A stretch of 54,150 bases of DNA from a virus. Shown piece after piece: positions 1 to 12,200 of the stretch. A program made the translations under genes and the position numbers. The DNA is taken from IMG/VR virus record IMGVR_UViG_3300028581_000051, positions 1 to 54,150 of that record; one strand, given 5' to 3'. A model generated the notes under the pieces. That model was given only the letters and a program-made list of their open reading frames with translations. It was not told the origin of the DNA and searched no databases. Position 1 is the first letter of the stretch; the number at the start of each line of letters is the position of its first letter.

Positions 1-1
1 C

Positions 2-3000
2 AGACTTCCAGGCTTGTTTGATAATATCAGTCTTAAGATGAATGGCAAACAAGGGGCTGGTAAGGTTGCAGCTTCTACCGGGATAGGTGCCTTCTTTGGT
101 GAATTGCTCGGCTCAATGGTTGGTGGAAAACTCTTTAAAGGCTTGTTTAAGAAAGCTCCGACAGGTGCTGCTTCTGGACTGGCGGGTAAGGCTACTCGGT
201 GGTCACCTGCGATGTCTAAGTATCTGGTGGACGGTCCTTCAAAGGCTGGTGCTAAACTTTTTACAAATCTGAATGGACCTTTGGTTAAGCTTGCCGCAAA
301 AGGTGGTAGAGTCGGTCTTGTTGTTGGAGGTCTCGCTGCAGGTCTTGCGACACTTGGTGGAGTCTTCACGCTACTTGCGGGTAAGGGCGAAACTTTTAAA
401 GAGAAGCTTGGTCAGATTTTTGATACTATTAAAGGCTACTTAGGGCTTGCACCTACTAGTCAAGGCGGTCGGGAGGCTGCTCTTGAGAAGCTGTTAGCCC
501 CTGGGAGATCAAATACTCAAGCTTATAGCTTCGATAGTACTCTTGAGTCCATGAACCTTAAAGATCTTTCAGCTTACGCTATGGAAGATCTTACAAGTCT
601 TGCTCAGACCTATTCAGACATTAACAGACAGGCCTTAAAGGAGAGAACGCTCAATGGTCAAATTTCAGGCGAGACTAGCAAGCAACTAGACATGGCTGCT
701 AAGGCTTTCAATGACGCTGCCATACGTAATGGTGCTAAAGCCTCAGGTGGCATAGGAACCAACAACTATCAAGACTACCTAAACTCCCAACTTGATCCTT
801 TAATGACTACGTTTAGTTTTATTTCTCAGAGTCTTGAGAGTATGGACAAGTTAAACCTTATTAAATTTGTTCAAGGTATTTTTGAAAAGAAGACCAAAGA
901 ACTCACTGGTGCTGCGGTTGCACTTGCAGGCGGTGTGGTAGTAGGGATAAAAAGCACTATTAAAGATGTAGTCTCTAAGTTTAAAGAGGGTCTTACAAAA
1001 GTTAGCGATGCTGCTAAAAGAGGTTTTATTCTTGCTGGCTTGCGAGCTGGGCCCACAAATTTAGATAAAGGTGTGAGTAGTAAAGTAAGCAGCCTTATAA
1101 AAGAGTTTGGCAAAGATTCTACACTCAAGCTTGATGAAGCTACTCAAAAAGACCTTACTTCAAAGAAACAAGATTATGAGACTAAAGGTTCCGCACGAGC
1201 TGCTTTTGTAAATCGTTACGGCATTAATAACGCTATAACAAAAGGTTTTAATGACGCAATAAGCGGAGCAACTGGTGGTAGAATATCTCCCTTCCAAAAG
1301 GATTTGTTAGCGTATCAGACAGAGCTTGCAAAGCTTACTAGAGAAGCTGATACGGCTGCTAAGGCCTACGACAAAACTTTAGATGTAATTTACGGTAAAC
1401 TCTATAGAGTGAAACTCAGCGAAACGTTATTTGAAAAAGTTAAAAAGCAAGTTTCAGAAATTAATGCTTCTCTTGAGCTGGGCTTAGATGAGACTGGTAA
1501 AGGCGTATCTTCTGCAATTCTTGCGAAGATGCAAACGCTTGCCACTCTGAATACTGGAGCAGAAAAGGCTTACCTAGCGTCTGCTTCAGAAGCGGAACGT
1601 GATTTTTATTCGGGACTCTCTGTAGTTGCTAAGAGACGTGCTGAAGCCCTGAAGGCATTTTCGGAAAAATCTAACACAATTACTGGTCAAGGCGAGCTTC
1701 TTGGTGCTAGCTCAGGTGGAGCCTATGGTGTGAGCGACGCTCTCACATTAGACCGTTTCAAGCAAGTTGGAATTAAGGAGAGTGGTCAAACAATCCTTGA
1801 ATACACAGCTATTGGAAAGCAATACAAAGAAGTTTTAGAGGATATCGCTAAGTACCAGGCTGACTTAGATAACCCTCAATTTGGCGGTAACCACCAGGCT
1901 GCATTAAAAGGTTTAGTTCAAAAGTATAGAGAGCTTAATCAAGTTATGAGAGGTTCTACACCTTCAATTAAAGGTGTCTCTGAGGCTCTTGCAGCTGCTG
2001 GTTTTGAAGGTGCTAATATTGACCTTATAGCTGGGTTAGATGAGGGTAGAATTAAAAGTCTACAAAGTGGAATTGCTGCGGTAGCTCAAGAAGCAGAACT
2101 ATTCGAGCGTGCCAGTAAGAACGCAGGCCTTGACATTAAAGCCCAGATAGACTTTGTCAGACAGCTTAAAGCTGAGATGGCAGGTCTTCGTCAAGGCTAC
2201 GCTGAGGCTAAAAACTTTAGACGCTTTTTAATAATGTCTGACCCGAAACTTAGCAAGGTCGACAAAGCGGCCCAACTGGGTTCAGAAGGTCTGTTAGCGC
2301 CACAAGTAGACTTTGGTAAGTTTGTCGGACTTGGTGAAAAATCTAGGCAGCGAGCCCTCGACTATAGTGCTAATTACAATGCTGCTACTGAGGCTATTGC
2401 AAATTTTAAACCGGGTGATAACGAAGATAGTCTAAAGAAAGCTGTAGAAGCGCAGCGTGTTAACGGCAAAGCACTCGAAAAGATGTTTGCTGAGCCTTCT
2501 TCTAGTAGTGGTTCTAGCGATCCTTTCAAATTCTCTGAGATGCTTTCAATCCTTCAAGAGACAGGCTTTGCTATTGATGCTCTGGGCTTTAGTAAGTTAG
2601 GCGCGACCGCAAGAAAAGAGCTTGCAAGCATTGCCACTGAGATGAGCATTATCGATGATAGAATCGAGAAAGCTACTCCGGGCGCTGATCTTATGGAATC
2701 TCTCGAAAAGAGAGCTGCTCTACTCAAGAAAGCTCTTGACAAAGTCTTTGACAGCTTTAAAACTTCAGGTGCAATGCTGAAGAGTGGCTTGGATGAAATG
2801 GGAATCTCTGATGCTTCAGCAATGAACTTAGAAGTGTCGAGTCTTTCTGATTTGTTCGAACTCTACAAGAAGTCTAAGAAGGCTAAGTTTGAGTTTAACA
2901 CTGCTGGCAGCTACGAGACCCAACTGGCAGCTCTAAGAGAGATGGTTAAGAGTGAGCGGGCTGTAGCTAAAGCAGCTATGCTCGTCAATGATTCCTTCCA

Positions 3001-5107
3001 GGATCGTCTCAGCCTTGTTAATGAGATGTTTAACACAGACTTTGCCCTGGAAGACTTCGCCACTGTGTTTGCTGATACCAGGGAAGAGTGGTATAAGCTT
3101 GCTGTATTCCTTAAGACTGAGCTTGACAGTATTGAAGCTATCGGTAAGAGCCAAACAGGTTACACTGTTGAACAGCTCAGCAATATGCAAAGAATGGTGG
3201 CTCAAGCCGCTTCTCTTGAAGGTATTATGGCGAAAGCCGGTACTGCTCTCAAGACTTCTTTGAATCTCTCAACAGATGAGATGTTTGAGACTATCAAAAG
3301 TAACTTTGCCGAACTAGAGCTCAGTGATAACGATATGTTCCGTATCCCGGCCTCTCAACGTCGTCAGATGGTTGAAGATGCCACTAGGATGGGTGCACTT
3401 GTTGAACTTAGCAAACTTCAAGTAAGTTCAGGAATGGCAAAAATCTTAGACGACTTTGCTAAAGCTAATGATCGTTCTTCTTCTGCTATTAAAGCTGCCT
3501 TTGATAAGATGCGTATTGAGGCTTCTAAGCTTACGGGTGAAACAGCTGAGAAGTTCAAGAATCTCTTAGATCCTGCTGGTCAGAGAACTCCTGAGCTCAA
3601 TGCAGCTGAGGGTACTGAGAGAAACACAGCAGACATAGTCAAGATCCTTAGCGGTATGAAGCCTGGTGATCTTGCTTCAGGTGTTGGATCTGGCATTGGC
3701 AGAGGCACTTCAGTTCTTAAAAGATTTATCAAGGCTGATACTTCAGTAGAGCCCCTCACAGTAACTGCCGCGAAATCTCTAGACACTCCTAACAGCCCTA
3801 GTTTGATGTCAGTCGATGACGCCACTCAGCAGTTCCTCAGAAAGCAGTCAGACCTTAAAGAACTATACAAGCTGTTTAACAGAAGTTCTTTCGATTCGGC
3901 CACTAGACCTGGGGTTGGCTTAGACGACACTACAGCAGGACTGGCTACAGAAGCTCAACTTCAGAACTATATAGCTGTGAGAGAAAAGTTCTTAGCACTC
4001 ACCGAGCAGCTTGAGCTTCTCAGAATTGGTGGCTTTAACAACGATGCTTTGGCTAAACAAGTTGATGATTTCAGGTATGCTTTAGAGCGGCTTCCTGATG
4101 TTATTACGAAGAACATCAACGCAGCCAGAGAAGCTGGTAAGTCACTTGCTGATGGGATGAATAGCACTTTCAAGGATACTCTAAAGGGAGTTTTCAAAGG
4201 TGAGAAAGGTCCTGGAGAAATCCTCCCGGCACTCCTCAACGAGTTTACCAGCAAGATGGTGGACACCTTTGTTGACAACTTGACAGAACAATTTTTAGGT
4301 GAAGGTTCTGGACTTTATGCCCTATTTGAACAGATAGGCTCTGGCGTTGCTAAAGGCTCTCAGACAATTGGTGGTGGTATTGCTAAGCGTACTGATGGTC
4401 CTGGCTTTGGTATAGCCGACATGCTCTCCAAGTTCATGTCAGGTGGATCACCCTCCGGTGGGCACGCCGGTGGGATTAAGCCTAGCCAGAATCTTTTAAG
4501 CAACGCGCTTAACACTAACTTTGCCGCTCCTGCTGAAGATCTTGCAAACATTACCAGCTCTGCTATGCCTGCGCTTAGCTCACACATTGGCGAGTCTTTC
4601 CCAAAACTTACTTCTTCAGTGACAGACTTAAGTAAGAACCTAGGAGGCGCTGCCGGTACAGCTGCTGGCGGTGCAGGAGGTCTTGGTGTCGGTATGTGGG
4701 GAGCCCTTGGTGGCATCTTCGGCACACTCATTGCCGGTATGTTTGCTGGAGGCGGTAAGATCGTCGGCCCTGGAACCGGTACTTCTGATTCAATCCTTGC
4801 AGGTGTTTCTAATGGTGAGTTTATTGTTAATGCGGCTTCAACTAAGAAGTACGGCAGAGTTCTAGAAGCTATTAACTCTAATTCCTTAAAGGCTTATGCT
4901 GAAGGTGGCTATGTTGGAAACCTTATGATGGGTTCCACACCGCTAAGTGAGAAAGCTGTCACTCAGGCTTCTAGAGATAGGGCTACAGTAGTGAACCTTC
5001 AGATAACTGGGGACATCTCCAGGCAGACCAGGAGTGAAGTCTTCAAAATGCTTCCCGCAATTGCGAATGGCGTTAATGGCCATAACAGAGAGCAAGGTGT
5101 GAAATAA
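2..5107 (+). CDS. Tape measure protein, 5' end cut by window edge
   Basis: About 1,700 residues are visible. The frame is open to the left edge, so the true start lies upstream; the TTG at base 14 is only the first possible start codon inside the window. The length, the Ala/Gly/Lys-rich helical content with many coiled-coil stretches, and hydrophobic glycine-rich patches near residues 95-125 and just before the C-terminal motif fit a siphovirus tape measure, which sets tail length and is threaded inside the tail tube. The C-terminal part carries a typical tape-measure signature: a GPGTGTSDS motif followed by VSNGEFIVNA and later YAEGGYVG. Three tail genes follow directly, the first overlapping the stop (TAATG). 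The role is secure; the N-terminus is unknown. Confidence 0.93.
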   Translation, partial: RLPGLFDNISLKMNGKQGAGKVAASTGIGAFFGELLGSMVGGKLFKGLFKKAPTGAASGLAGKATRWSPAMSKYLVDGPSKAGAKLFTNLNGPLVKLAAKGGRVGLVVGGLAAGLATLGGVFTLLAGKGETFKEKLGQIFDTIKGYLGLAPTSQGGREAALEKLLAPGRSNTQAYSFDSTLESMNLKDLSAYAMEDLTSLAQTYSDINRQALKERTLNGQISGETSKQLDMAAKAFNDAAIRNGAKASGGIGTNNYQDYLNSQLDPLMTTFSFISQSLESMDKLNLIKFVQGIFEKKTKELTGAAVALAGGVVVGIKSTIKDVVSKFKEGLTKVSDAAKRGFILAGLRAGPTNLDKGVSSKVSSLIKEFGKDSTLKLDEATQKDLTSKKQDYETKGSARAAFVNRYGINNAITKGFNDAISGATGGRISPFQKDLLAYQTELAKLTREADTAAKAYDKTLDVIYGKLYRVKLSETLFEKVKKQVSEINASLELGLDETGKGVSSAILAKMQTLATLNTGAEKAYLASASEAERDFYSGLSVVAKRRAEALKAFSEKSNTITGQGELLGASSGGAYGVSDALTLDRFKQVGIKESGQTILEYTAIGKQYKEVLEDIAKYQADLDNPQFGGNHQAALKGLVQKYRELNQVMRGSTPSIKGVSEALAAAGFEGANIDLIAGLDEGRIKSLQSGIAAVAQEAELFERASKNAGLDIKAQIDFVRQLKAEMAGLRQGYAEAKNFRRFLIMSDPKLSKVDKAAQLGSEGLLAPQVDFGKFVGLGEKSRQRALDYSANYNAATEAIANFKPGDNEDSLKKAVEAQRVNGKALEKMFAEPSSSSGSSDPFKFSEMLSILQETGFAIDALGFSKLGATARKELASIATEMSIIDDRIEKATPGADLMESLEKRAALLKKALDKVFDSFKTSGAMLKSGLDEMGISDASAMNLEVSSLSDLFELYKKSKKAKFEFNTAGSYETQLAALREMVKSERAVAKAAMLVNDSFQDRLSLVNEMFNTDFALEDFATVFADTREEWYKLAVFLKTELDSIEAIGKSQTGYTVEQLSNMQRMVAQAASLEGIMAKAGTALKTSLNLSTDEMFETIKSNFAELELSDNDMFRIPASQRRQMVEDATRMGALVELSKLQVSSGMAKILDDFAKANDRSSSAIKAAFDKMRIEASKLTGETAEKFKNLLDPAGQRTPELNAAEGTERNTADIVKILSGMKPGDLASGVGSGIGRGTSVLKRFIKADTSVEPLTVTAAKSLDTPNSPSLMSVDDATQQFLRKQSDLKELYKLFNRSSFDSATRPGVGLDDTTAGLATEAQLQNYIAVREKFLALTEQLELLRIGGFNNDALAKQVDDFRYALERLPDVITKNINAAREAGKSLADGMNSTFKDTLKGVFKGEKGPGEILPALLNEFTSKMVDTFVDNLTEQFLGEGSGLYALFEQIGSGVAKGSQTIGGGIAKRTDGPGFGIADMLSKFMSGGSPSGGHAGGIKPSQNLLSNALNTNFAAPAEDLANITSSAMPALSSHIGESFPKLTSSVTDLSKNLGGAAGTAAGGAGGLGVGMWGALGGIFGTLIAGMFAGGGKIVGPGTGTSDSILAGVSNGEFIVNAASTKKYGRVLEAINSNSLKAYAEGGYVGNLMMGSTPLSEKAVTQASRDRATVVNLQITGDISRQTRSEVFKMLPAIANGVNGHNREQGVK

Positions 5108-5697
5108 TGACCTACGGTATCTATGAGGACGGTGCGGTTATCGCTAAGTTTGTTGCCCCACTTCAAGTGACCAGCAATAAGCCCGTCTTTACATCAGATG
5201 CCCTAGATCTCAGCCGAAATGCGGTAGCCTCGAGCGCTCAACGTTGGGAAATTCAAACTAACGTTGAGCCTCTTGTCAGAAATGCGCAGGACATATTTGT
5301 CCACTTGATTGAGCATGGGCATACTACAGCATTCAATATAATTTGTCCTCAAAACTACGGTGCAGTCTTAGCCAGAACATCCAATAGCACACCCACAGCA
5401 GTTGGTGCTAAGGGTTCTGGCACTGTCACTGTTACAAACAATGAAGGGATGATCCCTAGAGGTACATTTATAAAGTTTGCAAATCATTCAAAGATCTATA
5501 TGACTATGAGACCGAGGGCCGATAATGGCCAACTCAGTATTTATCCACCGTTAAGAGTAGCGGTTAATACAACGTTCACTCACAGAGATGACGTCATAAT
5601 GCCTGTTAAGTATGATACTGATGTAATTATCGGCATGGTGTTCACGGACGGCATCGTTCAAGATCCTGGAACGTTGAAACTAATTGAGGCAATCTGA
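5107..5697 (+). CDS. Minor tail protein
   Basis: A 196-residue protein whose ATG overlaps the tape measure stop (TAATG). It sits in the slot after the tape measure where siphoviruses encode distal tail or baseplate proteins that link tube and tip. The sequence is rich in beta-forming residues and has no membrane segment. I recognise no family by eye, so the call rests on gene order. Its stop overlaps the next start (TGATG), so the two are translationally coupled. Confidence 0.7.
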   Translation: MTYGIYEDGAVIAKFVAPLQVTSNKPVFTSDALDLSRNAVASSAQRWEIQTNVEPLVRNAQDIFVHLIEHGHTTAFNIICPQNYGAVLARTSNSTPTAVGAKGSGTVTVTNNEGMIPRGTFIKFANHSKIYMTMRPRADNGQLSIYPPLRVAVNTTFTHRDDVIMPVKYDTDVIIGMVFTDGIVQDPGTLKLIEAI

Positions 5698-6284
5698 TGA
5701 GAGCATTGTCAGGTAATTTATCAAGAATTATGGATACAGATGCTCCTGAGCTTCTATTGCTCGTACGAATTGAAGACGCTGCTGGGAGTCTTATTTTAGG
5801 CTCTACTTCACACTATGATACTATAACTCTTTCAAACGGCTGGAGTTACGCTTCAAATGGGATCTTGCTAAGTCTTGACCCTCCTCAACAAACTACAGTG
5901 GTCACTAGAGAGCAGTATAAGATATCTTTGGTAGACTCGGATGGGGGTTTGAGAAGCTACGGAGAGAGTTCTCTTTTCGGTAAGAAACTAGATGTCAGGT
6001 TGAGTGCGATGGATCCACTTACTGGCTTACCTTTAACGACTCTCTCAGACCTGTTTGTAATTTATAGAGGTCGTATCAACAGTGTGAACAGTCGAATTGT
6101 GTCTACAGAGATTGGGGAATCAACTCTCAATATCTCTGGTTCAAGTCCCGTAATGAGCCTTGAAATGAAGAATGGTATCTTCTTCAGTAAAGAAGAAATG
6201 CGTCAACGTAGCGGTAACGATTCTTGTGCAGATGATCTGTATGAAGGTTCTGGAGCCACAGTCCTTAAATGGGGTAAAGCGTAA
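5697..6284 (+). CDS. Minor tail protein, DUF2163-like tail assembly protein
   Basis: A 195-residue protein coupled to the genes on both sides by start/stop overlaps. The C-terminal end has the pattern MRQRSGNDSCADDLYEGS followed by LKWGK, close to the conserved end of phage and gene-transfer-agent tail proteins of the DUF2163 type that lie just before the host-specificity protein. A role in assembling or closing the tail tip is inferred from that resemblance and from position. No catalytic motif is evident. Confidence 0.65.
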   Translation: MRALSGNLSRIMDTDAPELLLLVRIEDAAGSLILGSTSHYDTITLSNGWSYASNGILLSLDPPQQTTVVTREQYKISLVDSDGGLRSYGESSLFGKKLDVRLSAMDPLTGLPLTTLSDLFVIYRGRINSVNSRIVSTEIGESTLNISGSSPVMSLEMKNGIFFSKEEMRQRSGNDSCADDLYEGSGATVLKWGKA

Positions 6285-9200
6285 TGGCAGCTGTAAGTAC
6301 CATACTTGCGGTAGCAGCGTTCACTATTTCTGCTGTGTCAGCTGCTTACCAAGTAATTCAAGCTAAGAAACTGAAAGAGAAGGCTGATGCTGCGGCAGAG
6401 GCCAGGAAAGGTTTTGAAGTAACTTCGGAAGGGACTGCAGAGAAGCTTCCGATTGTATACGGTAGGGCATTGATTGGTGGTGTCAGGGCTTGGGCTAAGA
6501 CTGGTCATAACTTCACGTATCCAGGCACTAGTAACTCTAATAAGAGCTTTTTAACAGGCTCAGCTTCACAATCAGGTTACACTCAAGACTTCAGCACCTG
6601 GGATACAATAGAGAACTTTAGAGGTGTCTCAGTAGCGCGTAGCCAGAACTTAGTACCTGCCATGGAATCGGGTCACCTTAACAAGTCGCTGAGTGGTAAG
6701 AAAAATGAGTTTCTTTTCTTCCAACAAGCTCTTTGTATTGGACCTATCCATGCTGTTCATGACATCACGATTGATGGTAGTCGGTATATCAACGATCCTA
6801 CAGTAGGTGCATTTACAACCACTGAAGATGACTCTACAGCTCGTATTAGAGCTGCTATGAGAGTGGATTGTCACTACGCAGGTGGTGTTGCTAGTAACAT
6901 AATTGCAGCAAACTTCTCAGAACGTGCTGATTCAATCTTTAAAGATGTGGCTTACCTCTCAGGTGTTGTAAGGCTTGACAGAGATGAACCTCAATTCTCA
7001 GGGATGGTTAGTATTCAGGCCCTGATGGAAGGTCGCTTAGTTAAGACAGTTACAAACGGTGTTCTTGCTTCTACCAGGACTTACTCAAATAACAGTGCAC
7101 TTTGCTTGTTAGACTACTTGACAGACCCGCTCGGTAAAGACATTCCATTAGACGAAATTGATTTAGCAAGCTTTGAAGCAGGTGCAATAATCTCTGCTCG
7201 ACTTGCTAGGTCTTCAGTCCCAGTTGGTGGCAAGATCTTCCAGCCTACTGATGGTTCTAGAGATATCTCGGCTAGGAACTTACCGCTCTATGAGTGCAAC
7301 CTAGTCGTAGACACCAGGAAGTCTGTTAGAGAAAACATCGAAGCCATCCTAGCTACAATGGGTGATGCTCGACTTGTGTGGTCTGGTGGCGTTTATAAAC
7401 TTAATATGCAAGTTCCTGAGACGAATGAAGATATTGTCTTAGCTGAAGTAATTGATGATACAAAGCTCTCTTTAGATCAGACTATTGAAATCAACTGGCC
7501 TAGTGGTGATGACAAACTAAACCATGTTAAAGTCAGGTTCAGCAACGAACATGAAAACTTCAAAGAAGACGTAGTCTCTTGGCCTCCTAAATATAATAGT
7601 TCTTACTACAAAGGTGTTGGCGGACATAAGCTTGCTACAAGTGTAGGTAGCTGGGATGACAGCAAGACTGGTGGTAACCTCCTAAATAACCATGGGGTTT
7701 GGGATAGTACTACAACAACCCACACGTCGGTACACCGCTTTAGAGTTCCTAAGAGTAAAGCTGGAACTTACACTTTAAACTTTACAGCAGACTCTTCAAT
7801 CACGATTGCTGTCAAAGACTTCCAAACAAACGTCTCACTCTACTCAGGTACTCATAACAATCAAAACACCGTAGGTAGCGCTTCTTTAAGTCTTGGTAGT
7901 GCCAGTGTTGAGAAGCTCTATGAGATAAGTATCACTGCAACTAAGTCAGGCAATAGCTCTACAAGAGGGGCTGCTGCCAAGCTTACCAACAGCGGTTCTG
8001 TTCTGTGGAGCACTAGAGACGCTACTTACACAGCCTTTGACTTAGTTGAGCAAACTAACAGTATCTATACAAACATGCTCGCTGAAGATGGCATTGAGTT
8101 AGAAGCTGAAGTGTTCTTAAGCGGTTGTACTGATCCGTATCACGCTACAGCTAAAGCTGAAGAAATGGTGAGGACCAGCCGAACAGCTGCTAAAGTTAAG
8201 TTCAACTATAGGATTTCAGATCGCTATCTAGAACCTGGTGATATTATCAGACTTGAGAGTGAGATCCTTAATATTGGCATTGAAGAGGATTTGTATGTAA
8301 GACTTGATGAAGTAAAGGTCCAGGTTGATAGGACCTGTGATCTTTCTGGCTCCAGATTTGATTACAGCCAGTTAGCCTTTAATGTGGCTGATGACTTCTA
8401 TGCTAACCCTGCACCTATTTTCTCAACACGTATTACACCTCCGAGTGATATTGTATACTCTAATGCATTTAATGAGGCCATCCAAAACTCAGGTAGGCTT
8501 ACCTGGGGTGTCTCAAGTGAACCTTCAATACTGCAGTATATTGTCTATGTGCATATTCCGAGCAGCGATGCTAATAGTACAGCGTACGATGCCTCTGGAG
8601 CACCTATCTACACTGAGCTTTGTAGGTCAGAAACCAACACAGTAGTCTTACCACCTATTAGTGCTTCTAGTGCTTACTTCTGTGTTAAAGTCCTGACTGT
8701 AGGCGGACTCTCGCTTGGGGTTTATACAGACCGTGTCACTGCTGTCGAGCTGTCTCATAATTGGCTTAGACGGATTGAGTTGTCAGCGAGTGCAAACGCC
8801 TTTATCGCCAACGCTGGAGGAAGTGTATCTCCAGCCAATTCAGTAATCACGGCCACTGTCTTCAATTATGATTCACCTGTTTACAAGTGGTTTATCGATG
8901 GTGTAGAACAAGTTGGTCAAACCTCTAGTAGTTTAACCCTGGCAAGCTTTAATACGACTGCTTCTAAGACTGTTAAAGTCTGGGTTAGCGAAGCTGGCTC
9001 ATTAGATACTCAGGTCTCTTCCTTACCTATTTTCTATTTAGAAGCGGGTGCAGACGGCGCTAATGGTATCAATACAGCAACAATTCAACTGTATCAACGC
9101 GCTGCTAGTGCTCCAACAAAACCTGCATCTACTCTAACTTACACCTTTGCAACCAGGACTCTCTCAGGAAATCTTGAGAGTTGGTCTACTACAGTTCCAG

Positions 9201-12200
9201 CCGGGACAAATCCTGTCTATGTGACAGCTGCTGTTGCTAGTAGCGATGCCACAGCAGACACCATTGTATCCGCCGATTGGGCAACACCTGTCGTACTCGT
9301 GCAGAATGGTGCCAATGGTGATCCAGGAGCTCCTGGACTAAATAGTGCTACGATAACGCTTTATAAGCGCACTACAGGCACTACTCCTGCTGGACCTACT
9401 GGTGATGCTGTTTATACCTTTGCTACTGGTGCACTGTCGACAGCAAACCTTAACGGTTGGACTCAGACGATTCCATCAGGTACTGCAGCTTTGTGGGCTA
9501 TCACCCGGTCAGTGAGTACTTCTGCTACAACAAGTACAATCACGTCAGGCCAGTGGTCCACTGCTCAAATCATGGCTCTTAATTCAGCCATTGTGTATAT
9601 CTACAAAAGAGCCACTTCAGTTCCGGCAACTCCTACTGTTAGTGCAACATACAACTGGTCTACAGGAGCTATTACAGGTCTGGATGGTGGTTGGACTGTA
9701 ACAATCCCTTCGGGAACTGATCCATTATATGTCTCCGCTGCTACTGTCTTAAACAGTCAAGTTAGTATTGCTTCAAATGCTTGGTCAACTGCTACTATTC
9801 TTTCACAGAATGGTGCAGCTGGCGCAACCGGATCTAATAGTGCAATTGTCACACTCTATAGACGAAGTGCCACATCACCTGCAGTTCCTACGGCTACTCT
9901 AACTTATACCTTTGCAACAGGTGTGCTTAGTGGAACACTTAGTGGCTGGACTCAGAGTATCCCTTCAGGTGCTGATCCGCTATACGCAATTCTGGCAACT
10001 GCGACATCGACAGGTGCTACGGACACTATTGCAACAGCTGAGTGGTCAACTCCTGGGATCCTTGCGCAGAATGGCTCTGAGGGTGCCCCTGGGCTAAACA
10101 ACGCCACTGTGATCCTTTATAGACGAGACACAGTCGTCCCTCCGGCTCCGGCAGCTACGCTAACTTATACCTTTGCAACAGGTGTGCTTAGCGGAACACT
10201 TAGTGGCTGGACTCAGAGTATACCTTCCGGGACAGACCCAATTTACTCAATATCCGCTTTAGCTTCTGCCACTGGAGCTACAGACTCTATTGCTACAGGT
10301 GAGTGGACTATCCCGAGAGTTGTTGCTCAGAACGGTGCTGATGGTGCAGATGGTTTAAATAGTGCTACAGTAACGCTCTATAAAAGAGCTACATCAGCTC
10401 CTGCTGTTCCAGTGTCATCTCTGACTTATACTTTTTCAACAAGCTTAATAAGTGGAGCTCTTGACGGTTGGACTCAGAACATTCCTACCGGTGTTGACCC
10501 TCTTTATGCAACCTTAGCTACAGCTACTTCCACAAGCGGGACTGATATAATCCTAACAGCTGAATGGTCCACTCCGAGAGTTGTTGCTCAGAATGGTGTG
10601 GATGGTCTTAACTCTATTACAGTTATGTTGTTCCAACGAACTGCAACTGACACAGCCCCTGCTGTCCCCTCTGGTAGTTTAACTTATACTTTCGGGACAG
10701 GAACTTTAACAGGGACTTTAGGTAGTTGGACGAGAAGCGTTCCAGCTTCCGGTGGAGCTTACTGCTGGGTTACTTCAGCAGTAGCGTCTAGTAACACTGC
10801 TTCAGACACAATAGCTAGTGTTGACTGGACCTCACCTACTGTCATGTCCAGAGATGGGACAAACGGGACTAATGGAGTAGCAGCAATAAGTGCTGTACTC
10901 TCTAAGCCTGCTGTAACAATTAGGACTGACATCAACGGTGATAATGGTGACTTTTCAGCGTCAGGAACCACTCTCTACGTGTATGAGGGTAGTACCCCTC
11001 TAACGTACGATGGAGTTGGCACAGCTGCTGGAACTTGGAGAGTCACTGTTACAGGCTCTTTAATCACACCAGGCGCTGTAACTGATAGCGGGGCTTTTGC
11101 TACTGTTGCAAACATCACAGCTATCTCGTCTAATAATGGTAAGATCACTTTTGATGTAGCCGGTAAACGTGCAGACGGATCAACGTTCACTATCACTTCT
11201 GAGCAGACTTTCACTAAGGTTTTAGGTGCAATCTTAGATACGACACCTCCGGCTGCTCCCACGAACCTTGCTGTTGCTTGGACAGTTGAGACTCTGAACG
11301 ATGGTTATGTTCAAGTTAAAGGTCTCTTGACTTGGACAGCTTCAGCTAGTGCTGACATTGGTTCCTATGAGCTAGGGATTAGAGAGACTGGAGCACCTGC
11401 GTATGTTACCTTCCCAGCAAGTGGCACTTCATTTGAGCGTATCTTCAAGTTAAACCAAGCTTATGATTTCAGTCTAGTAGCTGTTGATAAGTCAGGAAAC
11501 CGTAGTACAGTACCTCTTACGCTGCTTAATCAGACTTCCTCAAGGGATACAACTGCACCGGCAGCTCCTACACCTGATGCTGCTAATACTAAGTCCTCAC
11601 TAAGAAGTGCATTCTTACGGTGGACCAACGTAGCAACTTCAGATCTAGCGAGAGTTCTAATCTATGAAGCAGTAGTTAACAATGGAGCATCAGCTCCTAC
11701 TTCAGCTTCAGCATTACTCATAAGTGTTGTTAATGCTTCACCATCACAAGTTGGTGGCTACACAAGGGCGGGTCTAGATGCAACTAAGGATTATTACTAC
11801 TGGTTCAAGTCTGAAGACACCTCCGGTAATATATCTGCTGCGTTTTCTACGGTACTAGGGCCTATAGCGTCTTCCAAGTTAGCTAATGATGATATAACAG
11901 CTGACTCTATAAACGCTAACAAACTTGCCTCTAATACAAGCTTACCTGCTTCACTTTTGATTGGACAGACTGGTTTTAGACTTGACGTGAACCCTGCATC
12001 GATAATCAACGATCCGGACATAGCTCATGGACAGTCTGTCGTGGCAATTGAACCCGGAAGAATTCTTGTTTCAGGCTCAACCTACCTCAGCGATTGGCGT
12101 AGCGGGGCTGACGAGACAAAGATCAACGGTGGTGTTGTTGCTGCTAACTCAATTCTTGCTAGTAGTATTACAGTCGGAGCTCGTGGTCTTGAAATCTCAG

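Noticed and set aside
3967-4731. Minus-strand frames of 103 and 123 codons opposite the tape measure gene
   Set aside because: They lie antisense to a gene with clear codon structure and conserved C-terminal motif, and encode Pro/Ser-rich sequences typical of shadows.
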